Assembly (NCBI GenBank): GCA_905480335.1
Contig: CAJQPY010000021.1
Span: 62,001-126,000 of the forward strand
Direction of reading: 5' to 3'
From: an uncultured Ilumatobacter sp.
GTDB lineage: Bacteria > Actinomycetota > Acidimicrobiia > Acidimicrobiales > Ilumatobacteraceae
DNA length: 64,000 nucleotides
In this document: positions 41,916 to 50,433 of the stretch, in pieces
Position numbering within the stretch: the stretch's first letter is position 1
Layout of the letters: every line of letters starts with the position of its first letter
The notes under the pieces: model-generated
Database searches by the model: none
What the model was told of the DNA's origin: nothing
The model's input: only the letters and a program-made list of their open reading frames with translations
Program-made: the position numbers and the translations under genes

Positions 41916-43523
41916 ATGCAGAAGTGGCGTCCGCTCATCGTCTTGTCACTGGCACAGTTCTTGATGGTGCTGGATCAGGCCGTGATGAACGTCGCGATCA
42001 GCCAACTCGTGGAGGATTTCGACACCACGGTGACGACGATCCAAGGGGTCATCACGCTGTACGCGCTGGTCATGGCGACGCTGATGATCACCGGCGGCAA
42101 GATCGGCGACATCATCGGCCGACGACGCGCGTTCGTCATCGGTCTCGTTATCTACGGTGCCGGCTCTGCGCTGACCGCGGCGTCGTGGAGCGTCCCCTCG
42201 CTGATCTTCGGATGGTCGATTCTCGAGGGCATCGGCGCCGCGTTGGTTCTCCCCGCCCTCGTCGCCCTCCTGGCCGCGAATTATCAGGGCCGTGATCGGA
42301 TCACGGCATTCGGTGTGCTCGGCGGTGTTGCCGGCGTCGGAATCGCAGCGGGCCCGATCGTCGGCGGCTTCTTCACCACGAACCTGTCCTGGCGGTGGGT
42401 CTTCGTCGGCGAGGTGCTCATCGCCTGCATCATCGTGCTCGCCGCCCGCCTGATCGTCGACGCCAAGCTCGCGGGCCGTCGTCCGAACCTCGACATCGTC
42501 GGCTCGGTGCTCTCCGCGATCGGGCTCGGGCTGATCGTGTTCGCGATGCTCCAGGCGAGCAGCTGGGGCTGGCTCGCACCGAAGCAGTCGCCCATCGAAC
42601 CGTTCGGTTTCGCGCTCACCCCGTTCGTGATCCTCGCCGGCGGCATCGTGCTCTGGGTGTTCGTCCGTTGGCAGGGACACCGCGTCCGGGAGGGTCTCGA
42701 CCCGCTCGTTCGACTCGAACTCCTCAAGGTACCGCCGCTGCGCTCGGGGCTCGGCTGCTTCCTCAGTCAGAACCTGATCCTGCTCGGGATCTTCTTCATC
42801 CTTCCGCTGTACCTCCAGATCGTGCTCGGCTTCGACGCACTCGAGACCGGCATCAAGATGCTGCCGATCTCGATCGCGATATTCATCACCTCGTCGAGCG
42901 GACCCCTGCTTGCGGGGAGGTTCGGTCCGAAGCGCGTTGTTCAGACCGGTTTTTCGCTGTTGATCCTCGCCGCGTTCTGGATGCTGCAGGCGATCAAACC
43001 CGAGCTCGACGGGATCGGGTTCGCCGTCACCCTCGCGGTTCTCGGGATCGCGATGGGACTGATCGCCTCGCAGCTTGGCAGCGTGATCCAGTCGTCGGTC
43101 GGCCCGGCCGACCGTGGCGAAGCGGGTGGACTGCAGTACACCGCCCAGCAGCTGGGCTCGGCGATCGGCACCGCCCTGATCGGTGCCGTGGTGATCAGCT
43201 CGTTGGTGGCTGCATTCGTGTCGAACATCTCGGAGCAGCCGAGCATCCCGGCCGAACTCACGGATGCAATCGAAATCGAGGTCGCCGCAGGTGCCAGCTT
43301 CGTTGCGGCCGATGCCGTCGAGGTGTCGCTCATCGACGCCGGGGTCGAAGACGACGACACCGACGCCGTCGTCGCCGAGTACCGCGACGCGCAACTCAAC
43401 GCATTGAAGACCGGGCTGCTGCTCGCCGCCATCCTGTCGGTCGTCTCGCTCGCCTTCACCCGCAACCTGCCGGGGCGCGACGAAGCCGACGCCGCCGCCG
43501 AACGAGAACCCGCTGCGACGTGA
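41916..43523 (+). CDS. MFS multidrug exporter, DHA2 (EmrB/QacA) type
   Basis: 535 aa, about 14 membrane helices. MQKWRPLIVLSLAQFLMVLD with the Asp in helix 1 and the motif DQAVMNVAI is typical of DHA2; motif A is GGKIGDIIGRRRAF and motif C lies in GVLGGVAGVGIAAGPIVGG. A periplasmic or loop segment rich in Glu/Asp lies before the last helix. It should export hydrophobic compounds with proton antiport across the inner membrane. Starts 37 bp after the selenoprotein gene on the same strand, so it may export the product or substrate handled there (inference). Confidence 0.92.
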   Translation: MQKWRPLIVLSLAQFLMVLDQAVMNVAISQLVEDFDTTVTTIQGVITLYALVMATLMITGGKIGDIIGRRRAFVIGLVIYGAGSALTAASWSVPSLIFGWSILEGIGAALVLPALVALLAANYQGRDRITAFGVLGGVAGVGIAAGPIVGGFFTTNLSWRWVFVGEVLIACIIVLAARLIVDAKLAGRRPNLDIVGSVLSAIGLGLIVFAMLQASSWGWLAPKQSPIEPFGFALTPFVILAGGIVLWVFVRWQGHRVREGLDPLVRLELLKVPPLRSGLGCFLSQNLILLGIFFILPLYLQIVLGFDALETGIKMLPISIAIFITSSSGPLLAGRFGPKRVVQTGFSLLILAAFWMLQAIKPELDGIGFAVTLAVLGIAMGLIASQLGSVIQSSVGPADRGEAGGLQYTAQQLGSAIGTALIGAVVISSLVAAFVSNISEQPSIPAELTDAIEIEVAAGASFVAADAVEVSLIDAGVEDDDTDAVVAEYRDAQLNALKTGLLLAAILSVVSLAFTRNLPGRDEADAAAEREPAAT

Positions 43524-43565
43524 TCGACGTGTCGGCATGTCGGCCACCACAGAGGAACACATGAC

Positions 43566-43769
43566 ATGAAAGCCCCACCATTCATCTACCACCGACCCGA
43601 CACGCTCGATGAAGCGCTTGGCCTGCTTGCCGAGCACGACGACGACGCCAAGATCCTGGCCGGCGGGCAAAGCCTGATCCCGCTAATGGGACTCCGGATG
43701 GGACGTCCGGAGCACGTGGTCGACATCGGCCACATCCCCGGCCTCGCCGGCGTCGTCAAGCGAGCGTGA
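43566..43769 (+). pseudogene. Truncated CoxM/XdhB-type FAD-binding subunit
   Basis: 67 codons beginning MKAPPFIYHRPDTLDEALGL. It carries the FAD-binding signature AKILAGGQSLIPLMGLRMGRP and then HVVDIGHIPGLAGV, as at the N-terminus of CO dehydrogenase / xanthine dehydrogenase medium subunits (~280 aa). The rest of the protein is absent: the frame ends KRA-stop inside a GTGA that can start the TauD gene. A normal start codon and apparent translational coupling remain. Likely a deletion fusion in which the leader of a cox-type gene now precedes the dioxygenase. Confidence 0.7.
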
Positions 43770-43774
43770 ACACC

Positions 43775-44632
43775 ATGCCGACACTCGACATCACTCCCAG
43801 CGGACAGGCGTGTGGCGCTACGGTGCACGGTGTCGATCTCCGCGCCATCGACGTCGACACGGTTGCCGCGATCCGTTCGGCATGGCTGACTCACAAGGTG
43901 CTCGCCTTCCCTGGCCAGGACCTGTCCGATGACGACCTGGAGTCGTTCACACTCCGGTTCGGGCCGTTCGGCAACGATCCATTCTTCGCTGCGATCGACG
44001 GGCACCCGCACGTGGCTGCGATCATGCGGACCGCCGACGAAACGTCGTCGCTGTTCGCCGAGAACTGGCACGCCGACTGGAGCTTCCAGGAGTATCCGCC
44101 CGACGGGACTTGCCTATACAGCAAGGTGATCCCCCCGACCGGGGGTGACACGCTCTACGCCGATCAGCAGGCTGCACTCGCTGCGATGCCCGACGACCTC
44201 CGAGGCCGCCTCGAGGGGCGGACGGCGATCCACTCGGCGCGTGGCGGTTACGCGCCCGACGGCACATACGGCGACGACGACACCGCCGAGCGGTCGATGC
44301 GAATCCGCCCGAGCGTCGACGCATACGCAACGCAGACCCACCCGTTCATCCGGACCCACCCCGAAACCGGCGCCGAGACGTTGTATTCGACCATCGGCTA
44401 CATCATCGGCATCAAGGGCATGGCCGACAACGAGGCCCGGCCGCTGATTGGCGAGCTCTATGCCTGGCAGATCCGCGAGGAATTCCGGTACCGCCACCGC
44501 TGGGAGCCCAACATGCTTGTCATGTGGGACAACCGCTGCACCCTGCACCGTGCGACCGGCGGGTACGAGGGCCACGACCGGCTGCTGCACCGCACGACGA
44601 TCGGCTACAACGCCTCCGTCCGCACGACCTGA
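43775..44632 (+). CDS. TauD/TfdA-family Fe(II)/2-oxoglutarate dioxygenase
   Basis: 285 aa. Facial triad His99/Asp101 (NWHADWSF) and His258 (WDNRCTLHRA), with the 2-oxoglutarate Arg in LLHRTTIGYN, all expected for TauD-fold enzymes. Family members hydroxylate taurine, alkylsulfates, phenoxyacetates or other substrates with release of sulfite, aldehyde or phenol. ATG 43775 begins MPTLDITPSG; a GTG three codons earlier overlaps the truncated coxM-like fragment. Given the sulfatase operon nearby, an alkylsulfate or sulfonate substrate is conceivable but not shown. Followed by an SDR-PPOX pair. Confidence 0.9.
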   Translation: MPTLDITPSGQACGATVHGVDLRAIDVDTVAAIRSAWLTHKVLAFPGQDLSDDDLESFTLRFGPFGNDPFFAAIDGHPHVAAIMRTADETSSLFAENWHADWSFQEYPPDGTCLYSKVIPPTGGDTLYADQQAALAAMPDDLRGRLEGRTAIHSARGGYAPDGTYGDDDTAERSMRIRPSVDAYATQTHPFIRTHPETGAETLYSTIGYIIGIKGMADNEARPLIGELYAWQIREEFRYRHRWEPNMLVMWDNRCTLHRATGGYEGHDRLLHRTTIGYNASVRTT

Positions 44633-44677
44633 CGTCCGCTTCGCCACCCTGCGTCATCCCTGGTCAGACTGGTCGAC

Positions 44678-45460
44678 ATGAGCACCCCGCCGCGCACGGC
44701 ACCCGAACTGTTCGACATGACCGGCCACGTCGCCGTGATCACCGGTGGTGGCCGCGGAATCGGCGAAGGCATCGCTAGGGCGTTCGCCGAGTCGGGGGCG
44801 GCCGTCGTGGTCGCCGCCCGCCGGACCAACGAAATTGAGCAGGTTGCGGCCGACATCTGCGGCGCCGGTGGGCGCGCGATCGCTATCACGACCGACGTCA
44901 CCGACGACGATGCGGTCGATGCACTGGCCCGTGCAGCAATCGACGAGTTCGGCTCGCTCACCGTCTGGGTCAACAACGCAGGTGGGTCGCCGATGCGGAT
45001 GCCCCTCAAGGACCTGCCTCGGGAGGAGTGGGACCGCACGATCGCACTCAACCTCACGTCGGTCTACGTCGGCTCGATGACGGCTGCGCGCTACATCGAG
45101 CACGGGTCGATCATCAACATCTCGTCGGGCGCCGGCACCGGGCCGGTCCCGGGAAGCGCCCATTACGGCGCCGCGAAGGCGGCAACCAACTCGCTGACCT
45201 GGACGTTGTCGGCGGAGTTGGCGCCGAACATCCGCGTCAACGGAGTCGCACCGGGCGCGATTCCTACCGAGGTGATGCTCACGGCCGTGGGCAAGACCGA
45301 GGACCAACTCGACCAACTGCTCGACGAGTGGAACATCCCACTCGGACGGCTCGGTACGCCGCAGGACATCGGGGCGGCCTGCGTGTATCTCGCATCGGAT
45401 GCGGCTAGCTGGATGAGCGGCGAAATCCTCCGCGTCGGGGGCGGGGCGAAGCCACGATGA
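44678..45460 (+). CDS. SDR-family oxidoreductase
   Basis: 260 aa. TGGGRGIGEGIARAFAE nucleotide loop, VAARRTNE after strand 2 (NADP-leaning), NNAGG, and catalytic Ser in INISSGAGTGPVPGSA with YGAAK. C-terminus ASWMSGEILRVGGGAKPR is typical. It interconverts alcohol and ketone; closest in style to 3-oxoacyl-ACP reductase or 7-alpha-hydroxysteroid dehydrogenase-like SDRs. The stop overlaps the next gene (PPOX family) as ATGA at 45457-45460, so they form a two-gene unit, 45 bp after the TauD gene. Confidence 0.9.
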   Translation: MSTPPRTAPELFDMTGHVAVITGGGRGIGEGIARAFAESGAAVVVAARRTNEIEQVAADICGAGGRAIAITTDVTDDDAVDALARAAIDEFGSLTVWVNNAGGSPMRMPLKDLPREEWDRTIALNLTSVYVGSMTAARYIEHGSIINISSGAGTGPVPGSAHYGAAKAATNSLTWTLSAELAPNIRVNGVAPGAIPTEVMLTAVGKTEDQLDQLLDEWNIPLGRLGTPQDIGAACVYLASDAASWMSGEILRVGGGAKPR

Positions 45461-45978
45461 GCAGCGACAGCGAGTACACCGACAGCTACGAGGACGTCTC
45501 GAAGTTCACGCTGTCGGGCGACCGGGAGCAGGCGCTGCTCGACAAGCAGACCGAGTGCACGTTTATGTGGACCACCTCGACAGGCGATCCGGTCGGCGTC
45601 GTGATGAACTTCATCCACGCCAACGGTTCGTTCTGGCTGACCTGCACGCGTCGCCGCAAACGAGTGCCGGCCGTCGAGGCGCGCCCGCGCGCCGCGGTGG
45701 CGATCAGCAGCCGCGGCACCGACATCGGCATCAGCCAAGCGGTCACCTACAAGGGCGATGTCGAGGTGCTCGACGACGACGAAACGCTGCAGTGGATGTA
45801 CCGAACGCTCGCCGCGAAGGTACGGCCGGGCGACCCGGTCAAGCAGGAAGCGTTCGCCGCACACCTCGACTCACCGGGTCGGGTCGTGATCAAACTCATC
45901 CCCGATGCGCGCATCGGCTTCGATTCCGAAACGATGTTCGCCAACTCCCCTGCCGGCGCCACGACCACCGAGGTCTGA
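45457..45978 (+). CDS. Pyridoxamine 5'-phosphate oxidase-fold (flavin/F420) protein
   Basis: 173 aa split beta-barrel: QTECTFMWTTSTGDPVGVVM (strand plus cofactor site), FWLTCTRRRKRVPAVEARPR and the C-terminal VVIKLIPDARIGFDSE. It belongs to the broad PPOX/FMN-binding superfamily, whose actinobacterial members often use F420 or FMN to reduce small molecules. The triple-Arg RRRKR may bind cofactor phosphate. Translationally coupled to the SDR before it and convergent with the ThuA gene, sharing a stop-codon stem-loop. Confidence 0.82.
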   Translation: MSSDSEYTDSYEDVSKFTLSGDREQALLDKQTECTFMWTTSTGDPVGVVMNFIHANGSFWLTCTRRRKRVPAVEARPRAAVAISSRGTDIGISQAVTYKGDVEVLDDDETLQWMYRTLAAKVRPGDPVKQEAFAAHLDSPGRVVIKLIPDARIGFDSETMFANSPAGATTTEV

Positions 45979-46000
45979 CCGACTGGGGTGTGCGGGTCAG
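45975..46000. terminator. Bidirectional stem-loop containing both stop codons
   Basis: CTGACC (45975-45980) and GGTCAG (45995-46000) form perfect 6-bp arms. The TGA of the PPOX gene and the TGA of the convergent ThuA gene both lie within the arms. Short and without a U-tract. Confidence 0.35.
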
Positions 46001-46782
46001 CTCGACATCGTCTCGGCGGCCCACCGGATCGCGTTGTGGATGACGCGCCGGTAGGTCGGGTCGGCGTAGGTCTCCGGTCCGTCGCCGAACTGGATGTAGG
46101 CGATTGGCGACGGCCCCTCCTGGCGAGTCCACGCGACGAGATCGCTCCCCGGCGGGTGGCTCCACCCCTCATTCGAGAATCGTGTTCCGCGTACGGCGAG
46201 ATCGGCTGAGTAGAAGCCGTCGTCGGTGAAGCGGTGGCGGCTGCGCATCAGCGGCGTGACGCTCGCCTCGTCGACCGGATACAGGTACACCTCGTCGGTG
46301 ATCTCGAACGATGCCGGCACACCGTCGGTGATCGGATGCGCCGCGTCGAGGACATCCACGGTGTGGGTGACATCGTGGCGGTATCCGGAGTCAGGCAGCT
46401 CGATGCCGTTCCAGCGGGCCGGGGTGTAGTGGAAGCGACCGCCGATGACCTCGCCGTAGCGGTCCCATCCCGGCCACCCGGCAATCGCATGATGGAGGAA
46501 CACCATTCCTTTCCCGTCGGCGAGCAGTCGCTCGAACGCCTCGCCATACCCAGCCGGCGGGTCGGCCCGCACGGCTCCGCTACCCGTTCGGTCGAACACG
46601 ACACCTGGCATGTCGTACATCACGAACACGTCGAACTCGGCGGCACGCCCGGGATCGACGAGTTCGGTCGCCTCGGGATGCTCGACGTGTTCCCACTCGA
46701 CATCGTCGAACGAGTCGAACACGGCGAAGAACGCGTGCGCGTCGAAAGGATGCCCCTTCGTTACCACCGCGACGCGGGTCAT
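45997..46782 (-). CDS. ThuA-like (trehalose-utilisation) domain protein
   Basis: 261 aa. MTRVAVVTKGHPFDAHAFFA opening, then a glutamine-amidotransferase-like fold: GMVFLHHAIAGWPGWDRYGE, FHYTPARWNG and EVYLYPVD, characteristic of ThuA family proteins. In rhizobia ThuA takes part in conversion of 3-keto-disaccharides; wider family members are linked to sugar or glycoside metabolism. Start fixed at 46782, since upstream codons overlap the SDR gene antisense-free but look non-coding. Lies 4 bp after the SDR stop, same strand, forming a unit with SDR and SnoaL genes. Confidence 0.87.
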   Translation of the reverse strand: MTRVAVVTKGHPFDAHAFFAVFDSFDDVEWEHVEHPEATELVDPGRAAEFDVFVMYDMPGVVFDRTGSGAVRADPPAGYGEAFERLLADGKGMVFLHHAIAGWPGWDRYGEVIGGRFHYTPARWNGIELPDSGYRHDVTHTVDVLDAAHPITDGVPASFEITDEVYLYPVDEASVTPLMRSRHRFTDDGFYSADLAVRGTRFSNEGWSHPPGSDLVAWTRQEGPSPIAYIQFGDGPETYADPTYRRVIHNAIRWAAETMSS

Positions 46783-46786
46783 CAGC

Positions 46787-47722
46787 TCACTCGGTCGGCG
46801 GGTCGTAGTGGATGCCCGGAATCCCGGCGGCCATCGCCTCGTACCAGTCAGGGCGGGGCACCACACCGGGATAGCCCTCACCGATGCGCGGGCGGGTGTC
46901 GGCGTTCCACGCTTGGTGGATCGGCGGGATCTGGTAGTAGCCGTTGGCTGCGTTCGTGCCGCCGTCGACGTTGAGGTCGTGGCCGGTGATGTAGCTCGCT
47001 CCGTCGGACGCGAGGAACATCACGGGTGAGACGATCTCATCGAGCTCGCCAATCCGGCGCATCGGTGTCCGCGAGGCAATCCACTTGTCCATACCCATGC
47101 CCTCGATTGCCGGGCGCACCATCTCGGTGACGATGAAGCCGGGCGAGACCGAATTGACCCGGACCCCGCGGTCTGCCCATTCGCAGCCGAGCTGTAGCGT
47201 GACGTTTCGCAGCGCCCCCTTGGCGGCGGTGTAGGCAATGATGTTCAGCTCGTTCGCGCCGTGGCCCATGATCGAGCAGATGTTGACGATCGAACCGCCG
47301 CCCGACTCGAGCATGTGCTTGCCCACGTCACGCAGATACATGAACGCGCCGTTGAGATCGACCGAGAGGATCCAGTTCCACGTCTCCATGTCAAACTGCT
47401 CGGGCGCCACACCTTTCATATCGCTGACGCCTGCGTTGTTGATCAACACGTCGATCTTGCCGTGAGCTTCGACCGCCCTGGCCACGACCCGAGCGACGTC
47501 GGCCTCGACCGACACGTCACCAGGGATCACCGTGACGGTACTGCCCGACTCACGGCACACTGCGGCGACACCTTCGAGGAGCTCGGCCGATCGAGCGGTG
47601 AGGACGAGGTCCGCACCCGCCGCCGCGAAGCTGTGCGCGAACCCTTCGCCGAGGCCCATCGACGCCCCCGTGATCAGCACGGTCTTCTCCGTGAAATCCT
47701 CGGTGATCTGCATGTTGTTCAT
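46787..47722 (-). CDS. SDR-family oxidoreductase with C-terminal extension
   Basis: 311 aa; the core is a classical SDR (TGASMGLGEGFAHSFAAAG, NNAGVSD, Tyr-Lys in YTAAKG), with a ~45-residue tail after the usual DGGT end (NAANGYYQIPPIHQAWNADT), Trp/Pro rich. TARS after strand 2 suggests NADP. Similar tails occur in some gluconate-5-dehydrogenase-like SDRs. Start at 47722 (MNNMQITEDF) overlaps the SnoaL gene by 4 bp. Next to ThuA, it might act on a sugar or glycoside (inference). Confidence 0.87.
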   Translation of the reverse strand: MNNMQITEDFTEKTVLITGASMGLGEGFAHSFAAAGADLVLTARSAELLEGVAAVCRESGSTVTVIPGDVSVEADVARVVARAVEAHGKIDVLINNAGVSDMKGVAPEQFDMETWNWILSVDLNGAFMYLRDVGKHMLESGGGSIVNICSIMGHGANELNIIAYTAAKGALRNVTLQLGCEWADRGVRVNSVSPGFIVTEMVRPAIEGMGMDKWIASRTPMRRIGELDEIVSPVMFLASDGASYITGHDLNVDGGTNAANGYYQIPPIHQAWNADTRPRIGEGYPGVVPRPDWYEAMAAGIPGIHYDPPTE

Positions 47723-48069
47723 CCTTTCATCTCATTCATGTAGTCCTGGTAGTACGTGAGCTTGCCGCCCTGCACCCTGTAGATGCCGACGCCTTCGCGT
47801 CTGCCCTTGTTCGTCGTTGCCTCCCAGCGCGCCCACGCCGTTTCGTCATCGCCCGACAACTCGACGAGCCGGAACGACGCGCCGGCCTTCTTCATCTCAT
47901 CGTTCATCATTTGCATGAAGCCGGCAATCGCCGCGCCGCCGACGAAGGTGCCGAATACCGGATCGACGAGCTGGGCGTGGTCGGCGAACAGTGGGCTCAA
48001 TGCCGCGTAATCACCGTCGTCCTGAATCTCCCAAAACCGTTTGACGGTGTCGTATGCATCTCCTGCCAT
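47719..48069 (-). CDS. SnoaL/NTF2-like protein
   Basis: 116 aa cone-shaped NTF2 fold: VKRFWEIQDDGDYAALSPLF helix pair, the HAQLVDPVFGTFVGG strand with Asp, and the final beta sheet GVGIYRVQGGKLTYYQDYMN. Members are small hydrolases, isomerases or cyclases, or accessory subunits such as the beta subunit of ring-hydroxylating oxygenases. ATG 48069 fixes the usual family length. First gene of the SnoaL-SDR-ThuA unit and divergent from a Rieske oxygenase alpha gene 89 bp away; a functional link is possible. Confidence 0.82.
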   Translation of the reverse strand: MAGDAYDTVKRFWEIQDDGDYAALSPLFADHAQLVDPVFGTFVGGAAIAGFMQMMNDEMKKAGASFRLVELSGDDETAWARWEATTNKGRREGVGIYRVQGGKLTYYQDYMNEMKG

Positions 48070-48158
48070 GGGACGACCGTAGACGCCCCTGTTTGGCGAC
48101 GCCGATGCGGAGTACGTCCGCTGAACAAGCAAGCCCGAAAATCTGCTCAACTAGAGAG

Positions 48159-49379
48159 ATGAGTCGAGAAACGCTGGTCGAACTCACCCGTCGCACGGTG
48201 TCCCATGCCCGAGCTGGAACCGTCCCGCAGGCCGCCGACATTGCGCACGTGCCCGCCTCGAACTACTACGACCCGCAGCGCTGGGAACTGGAGATGGCCC
48301 GCATCTTCCGTCGGACGCCCCTCGTACTCGGGTTCTCTGCCGAGTTCCGCGAACAGAACTCATACAAGGCAATCGAGGTTGCGGGAACGCCTGTGCTGAT
48401 CGTTCGCAGCACTGACGGTGAGCTGCGCGCATTCGTCAACATGTGCAGTCACCGCGGCGCCGTCGTGGTCGAGCCGGGCAGCGGCACATCACGCCGCTTC
48501 ACCTGTCCGTATCATGCGTGGAACTACGACACAGCCGGCAATCTGGTCGGTATTCTCGATAGGGAGACGTTCGGTGAGATCGATGTCGACTGTCATGGCC
48601 TCACGCCTCTGCCGTGCGTCGAGCGCTCGGGCATCGTCTTCGTCAAGCTCGAACCCGGCGGTTCGATGGACATCGACGCCCACCTGTGTGGGTATGACGC
48701 AATGCTCGACCACCTCGGCGTCGCCGATGCGTGGTTCGTCGGTTCGCAAACGGCGGACGGGCCGAACTGGAAGGTGGCCTACGACGGCTATCTCGACTTC
48801 TACCACCTGCCGATCCTGCACAAGAACACATTCGGGCCCGACTACGCCAACACCGCGATCTATGACGCCTGGGGACCCCACCAGCGGGTCACATCACCCG
48901 ACCATCGCATGCTCGCCGTCGGCGAACTCGACGAAACCGACTGGAGCGACCGCCACCTCACGGGCGGCGTGTGGACCATCTTCCCCCACGTCTCGATCGC
49001 CGGGTTCGACGTTCTGCTGGACGGCGTCGAGGGCGGCGGTCGCATGTACATGATTTCGACGCTGTACCCGGGCGCTACCCCCGACACATCCGTCACGTAT
49101 CAGAACTTCCTCGCCACCTTCGAGCCGACCGAGGAGTTCGCTGCGGCTATCGCCGCACAACGCGAGTTCCTCCTCGGCGTCGTGGTCGACGAGGACTACT
49201 TCACGGGCAATCGTATCCAACGTGCACTCAAGACGAATGCGAAGCCGAATGTGATCTTCGGCCGAAATGAAGCAGGCGGGCAACGCTTCCACGGCTGGGT
49301 CGACCAATTAATCGCCGCAGAGGACGACGAGGCGTTCGCCGCGCTCTTCGCGAACGCCGGCACCGAATTCCAGCCCTGA
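48159..49379 (+). CDS. Rieske non-heme iron oxygenase alpha subunit
   Basis: 406 aa. Rieske ligands Cys96/His98 (CSHRG) and Cys116/His119 (CPYHAW). The catalytic iron motif is in NWKVAYDGYLDFYHLPILHK, with an acidic third ligand expected in VDEDYFTGNRIQ. Similar in length and pattern to the alpha gene at 19.9 kb, suggesting paralogues within one genome region. It hydroxylates an aromatic, alicyclic or N-methyl substrate. No reductase partner nearby. ATG 48159 is preceded by AGAGAG. Divergent from the SnoaL-SDR-ThuA unit. Confidence 0.9.
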   Translation: MSRETLVELTRRTVSHARAGTVPQAADIAHVPASNYYDPQRWELEMARIFRRTPLVLGFSAEFREQNSYKAIEVAGTPVLIVRSTDGELRAFVNMCSHRGAVVVEPGSGTSRRFTCPYHAWNYDTAGNLVGILDRETFGEIDVDCHGLTPLPCVERSGIVFVKLEPGGSMDIDAHLCGYDAMLDHLGVADAWFVGSQTADGPNWKVAYDGYLDFYHLPILHKNTFGPDYANTAIYDAWGPHQRVTSPDHRMLAVGELDETDWSDRHLTGGVWTIFPHVSIAGFDVLLDGVEGGGRMYMISTLYPGATPDTSVTYQNFLATFEPTEEFAAAIAAQREFLLGVVVDEDYFTGNRIQRALKTNAKPNVIFGRNEAGGQRFHGWVDQLIAAEDDEAFAALFANAGTEFQP

Positions 49380-49533
49380 CAGCGGCGGAGCGCCCAGCAC
49401 GCCAAGTCATGACCGGACGCATGGTTCCGCCTTGCTTGGACTGGACGCGATCAAGTCCGAGCAAGACGGAATTGCTGATCCCCGGCGTGTCGGCACCGCC
49501 GACACGTGGCACCGATCGGTTCCGAGTGCGACA

Positions 49534-50325
49534 TCACGCCAGGCGTTCGGGTGGGAGGAACTGGCCGGTGTTCGCCGAGATGCCGCCATCTGCATTGATC
49601 ACGGCGCCGGTCACCGCTGCCGCTTCGGTGCTCACGAGGAATCCGAACACGGCCGCCACCTCGTCGGCTGTCGCCCACTGCTGGCGGGCGGTGCGCCGAC
49701 GTAGCGCTTCGTAGGCCGCCGGCATCTCCTGCAGGCGCTCGGTCATCCCCGTAATCGTGGGGCCCGGGCAAACGACGTTGACCCTGATGTCCTCGGCGCC
49801 GAGGTCAAGCGCGGCCGAACGCGCCAGATTGATGACCGCTGCTTTCGACGCGTTGTATGCCCACATGGACGGGTCCCCACGCTGCCCCGACGTCGATGCG
49901 GTGATCGCAATCGCCCCGCCGCCCCGGACGCGCATGGCAGGCGCGGCCGCACGGATCCCACGAGCGACCGCGCGCACGTTGACATCGACCGCTCGGTCGA
50001 AGTCCTCCATCGGGAGCGACTCGATGGACCCGCTCATCGAGATGCCGGCATTGAGTACGACGGCGTCGAGCCCGCCGAACGACTCGACGGCCAAGCTGAC
50101 GAGGGCATCGTTCGCATCGGCCGCGGTGACATCGGCCGCAGCCGGCACGATGTGATCGATGCCACTGCACCACGCCAGGTGCTCGTCGGTCAGATCGGCA
50201 GCCACCACTAACCCGCCCTCGCGCACGAGCAGCTCGGCGACCGATCGCCCGATACCGGAGCCCGCCCCGGTGACGATTGCAACCCGCCCGGCATGGCGTC
50301 CCGACGCTGAAGTTTCGTTCGACAT
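49534..50325 (-). CDS. SDR-family oxidoreductase
   Basis: 263 aa. TGAGSGIGRSVAELLVREG, AADLT after strand 2 (NAD-type Asp), LNAGISMSG, catalytic ITASTSGQRG and YNASK, and C-terminal INADGGISANTGQF. A cis-diol dehydrogenase or alcohol dehydrogenase role next to Rieske genes would be logical because Rieske dioxygenases make cis-diols, but this is inference. Start at 50325 begins MSNETSASGRHAG. It is divergent from the large Rieske gene at 50.4 kb, 108 bp apart, and convergent with the Rieske gene ending at 49379. Confidence 0.88.
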   Translation of the reverse strand: MSNETSASGRHAGRVAIVTGAGSGIGRSVAELLVREGGLVVAADLTDEHLAWCSGIDHIVPAAADVTAADANDALVSLAVESFGGLDAVVLNAGISMSGSIESLPMEDFDRAVDVNVRAVARGIRAAAPAMRVRGGGAIAITASTSGQRGDPSMWAYNASKAAVINLARSAALDLGAEDIRVNVVCPGPTITGMTERLQEMPAAYEALRRRTARQQWATADEVAAVFGFLVSTEAAAVTGAVINADGGISANTGQFLPPERLA

Positions 50326-50433
50326 CAACTCATGATGACGGCGGCGACGCCGACGACACGACCCGGGTGGCGACTTTCCGAATAGACGTTTGCCAACTCG
50401 GTCAGGCCACCCAGCGTGTGAAAACCTGAAGCG

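Noticed and set aside
41946-43670. 574-codon open frame antisense to the MFS transporter
   Set aside because: Acidic/Arg-rich shadow; the plus strand encodes a complete 14-helix transporter with MFS motifs.
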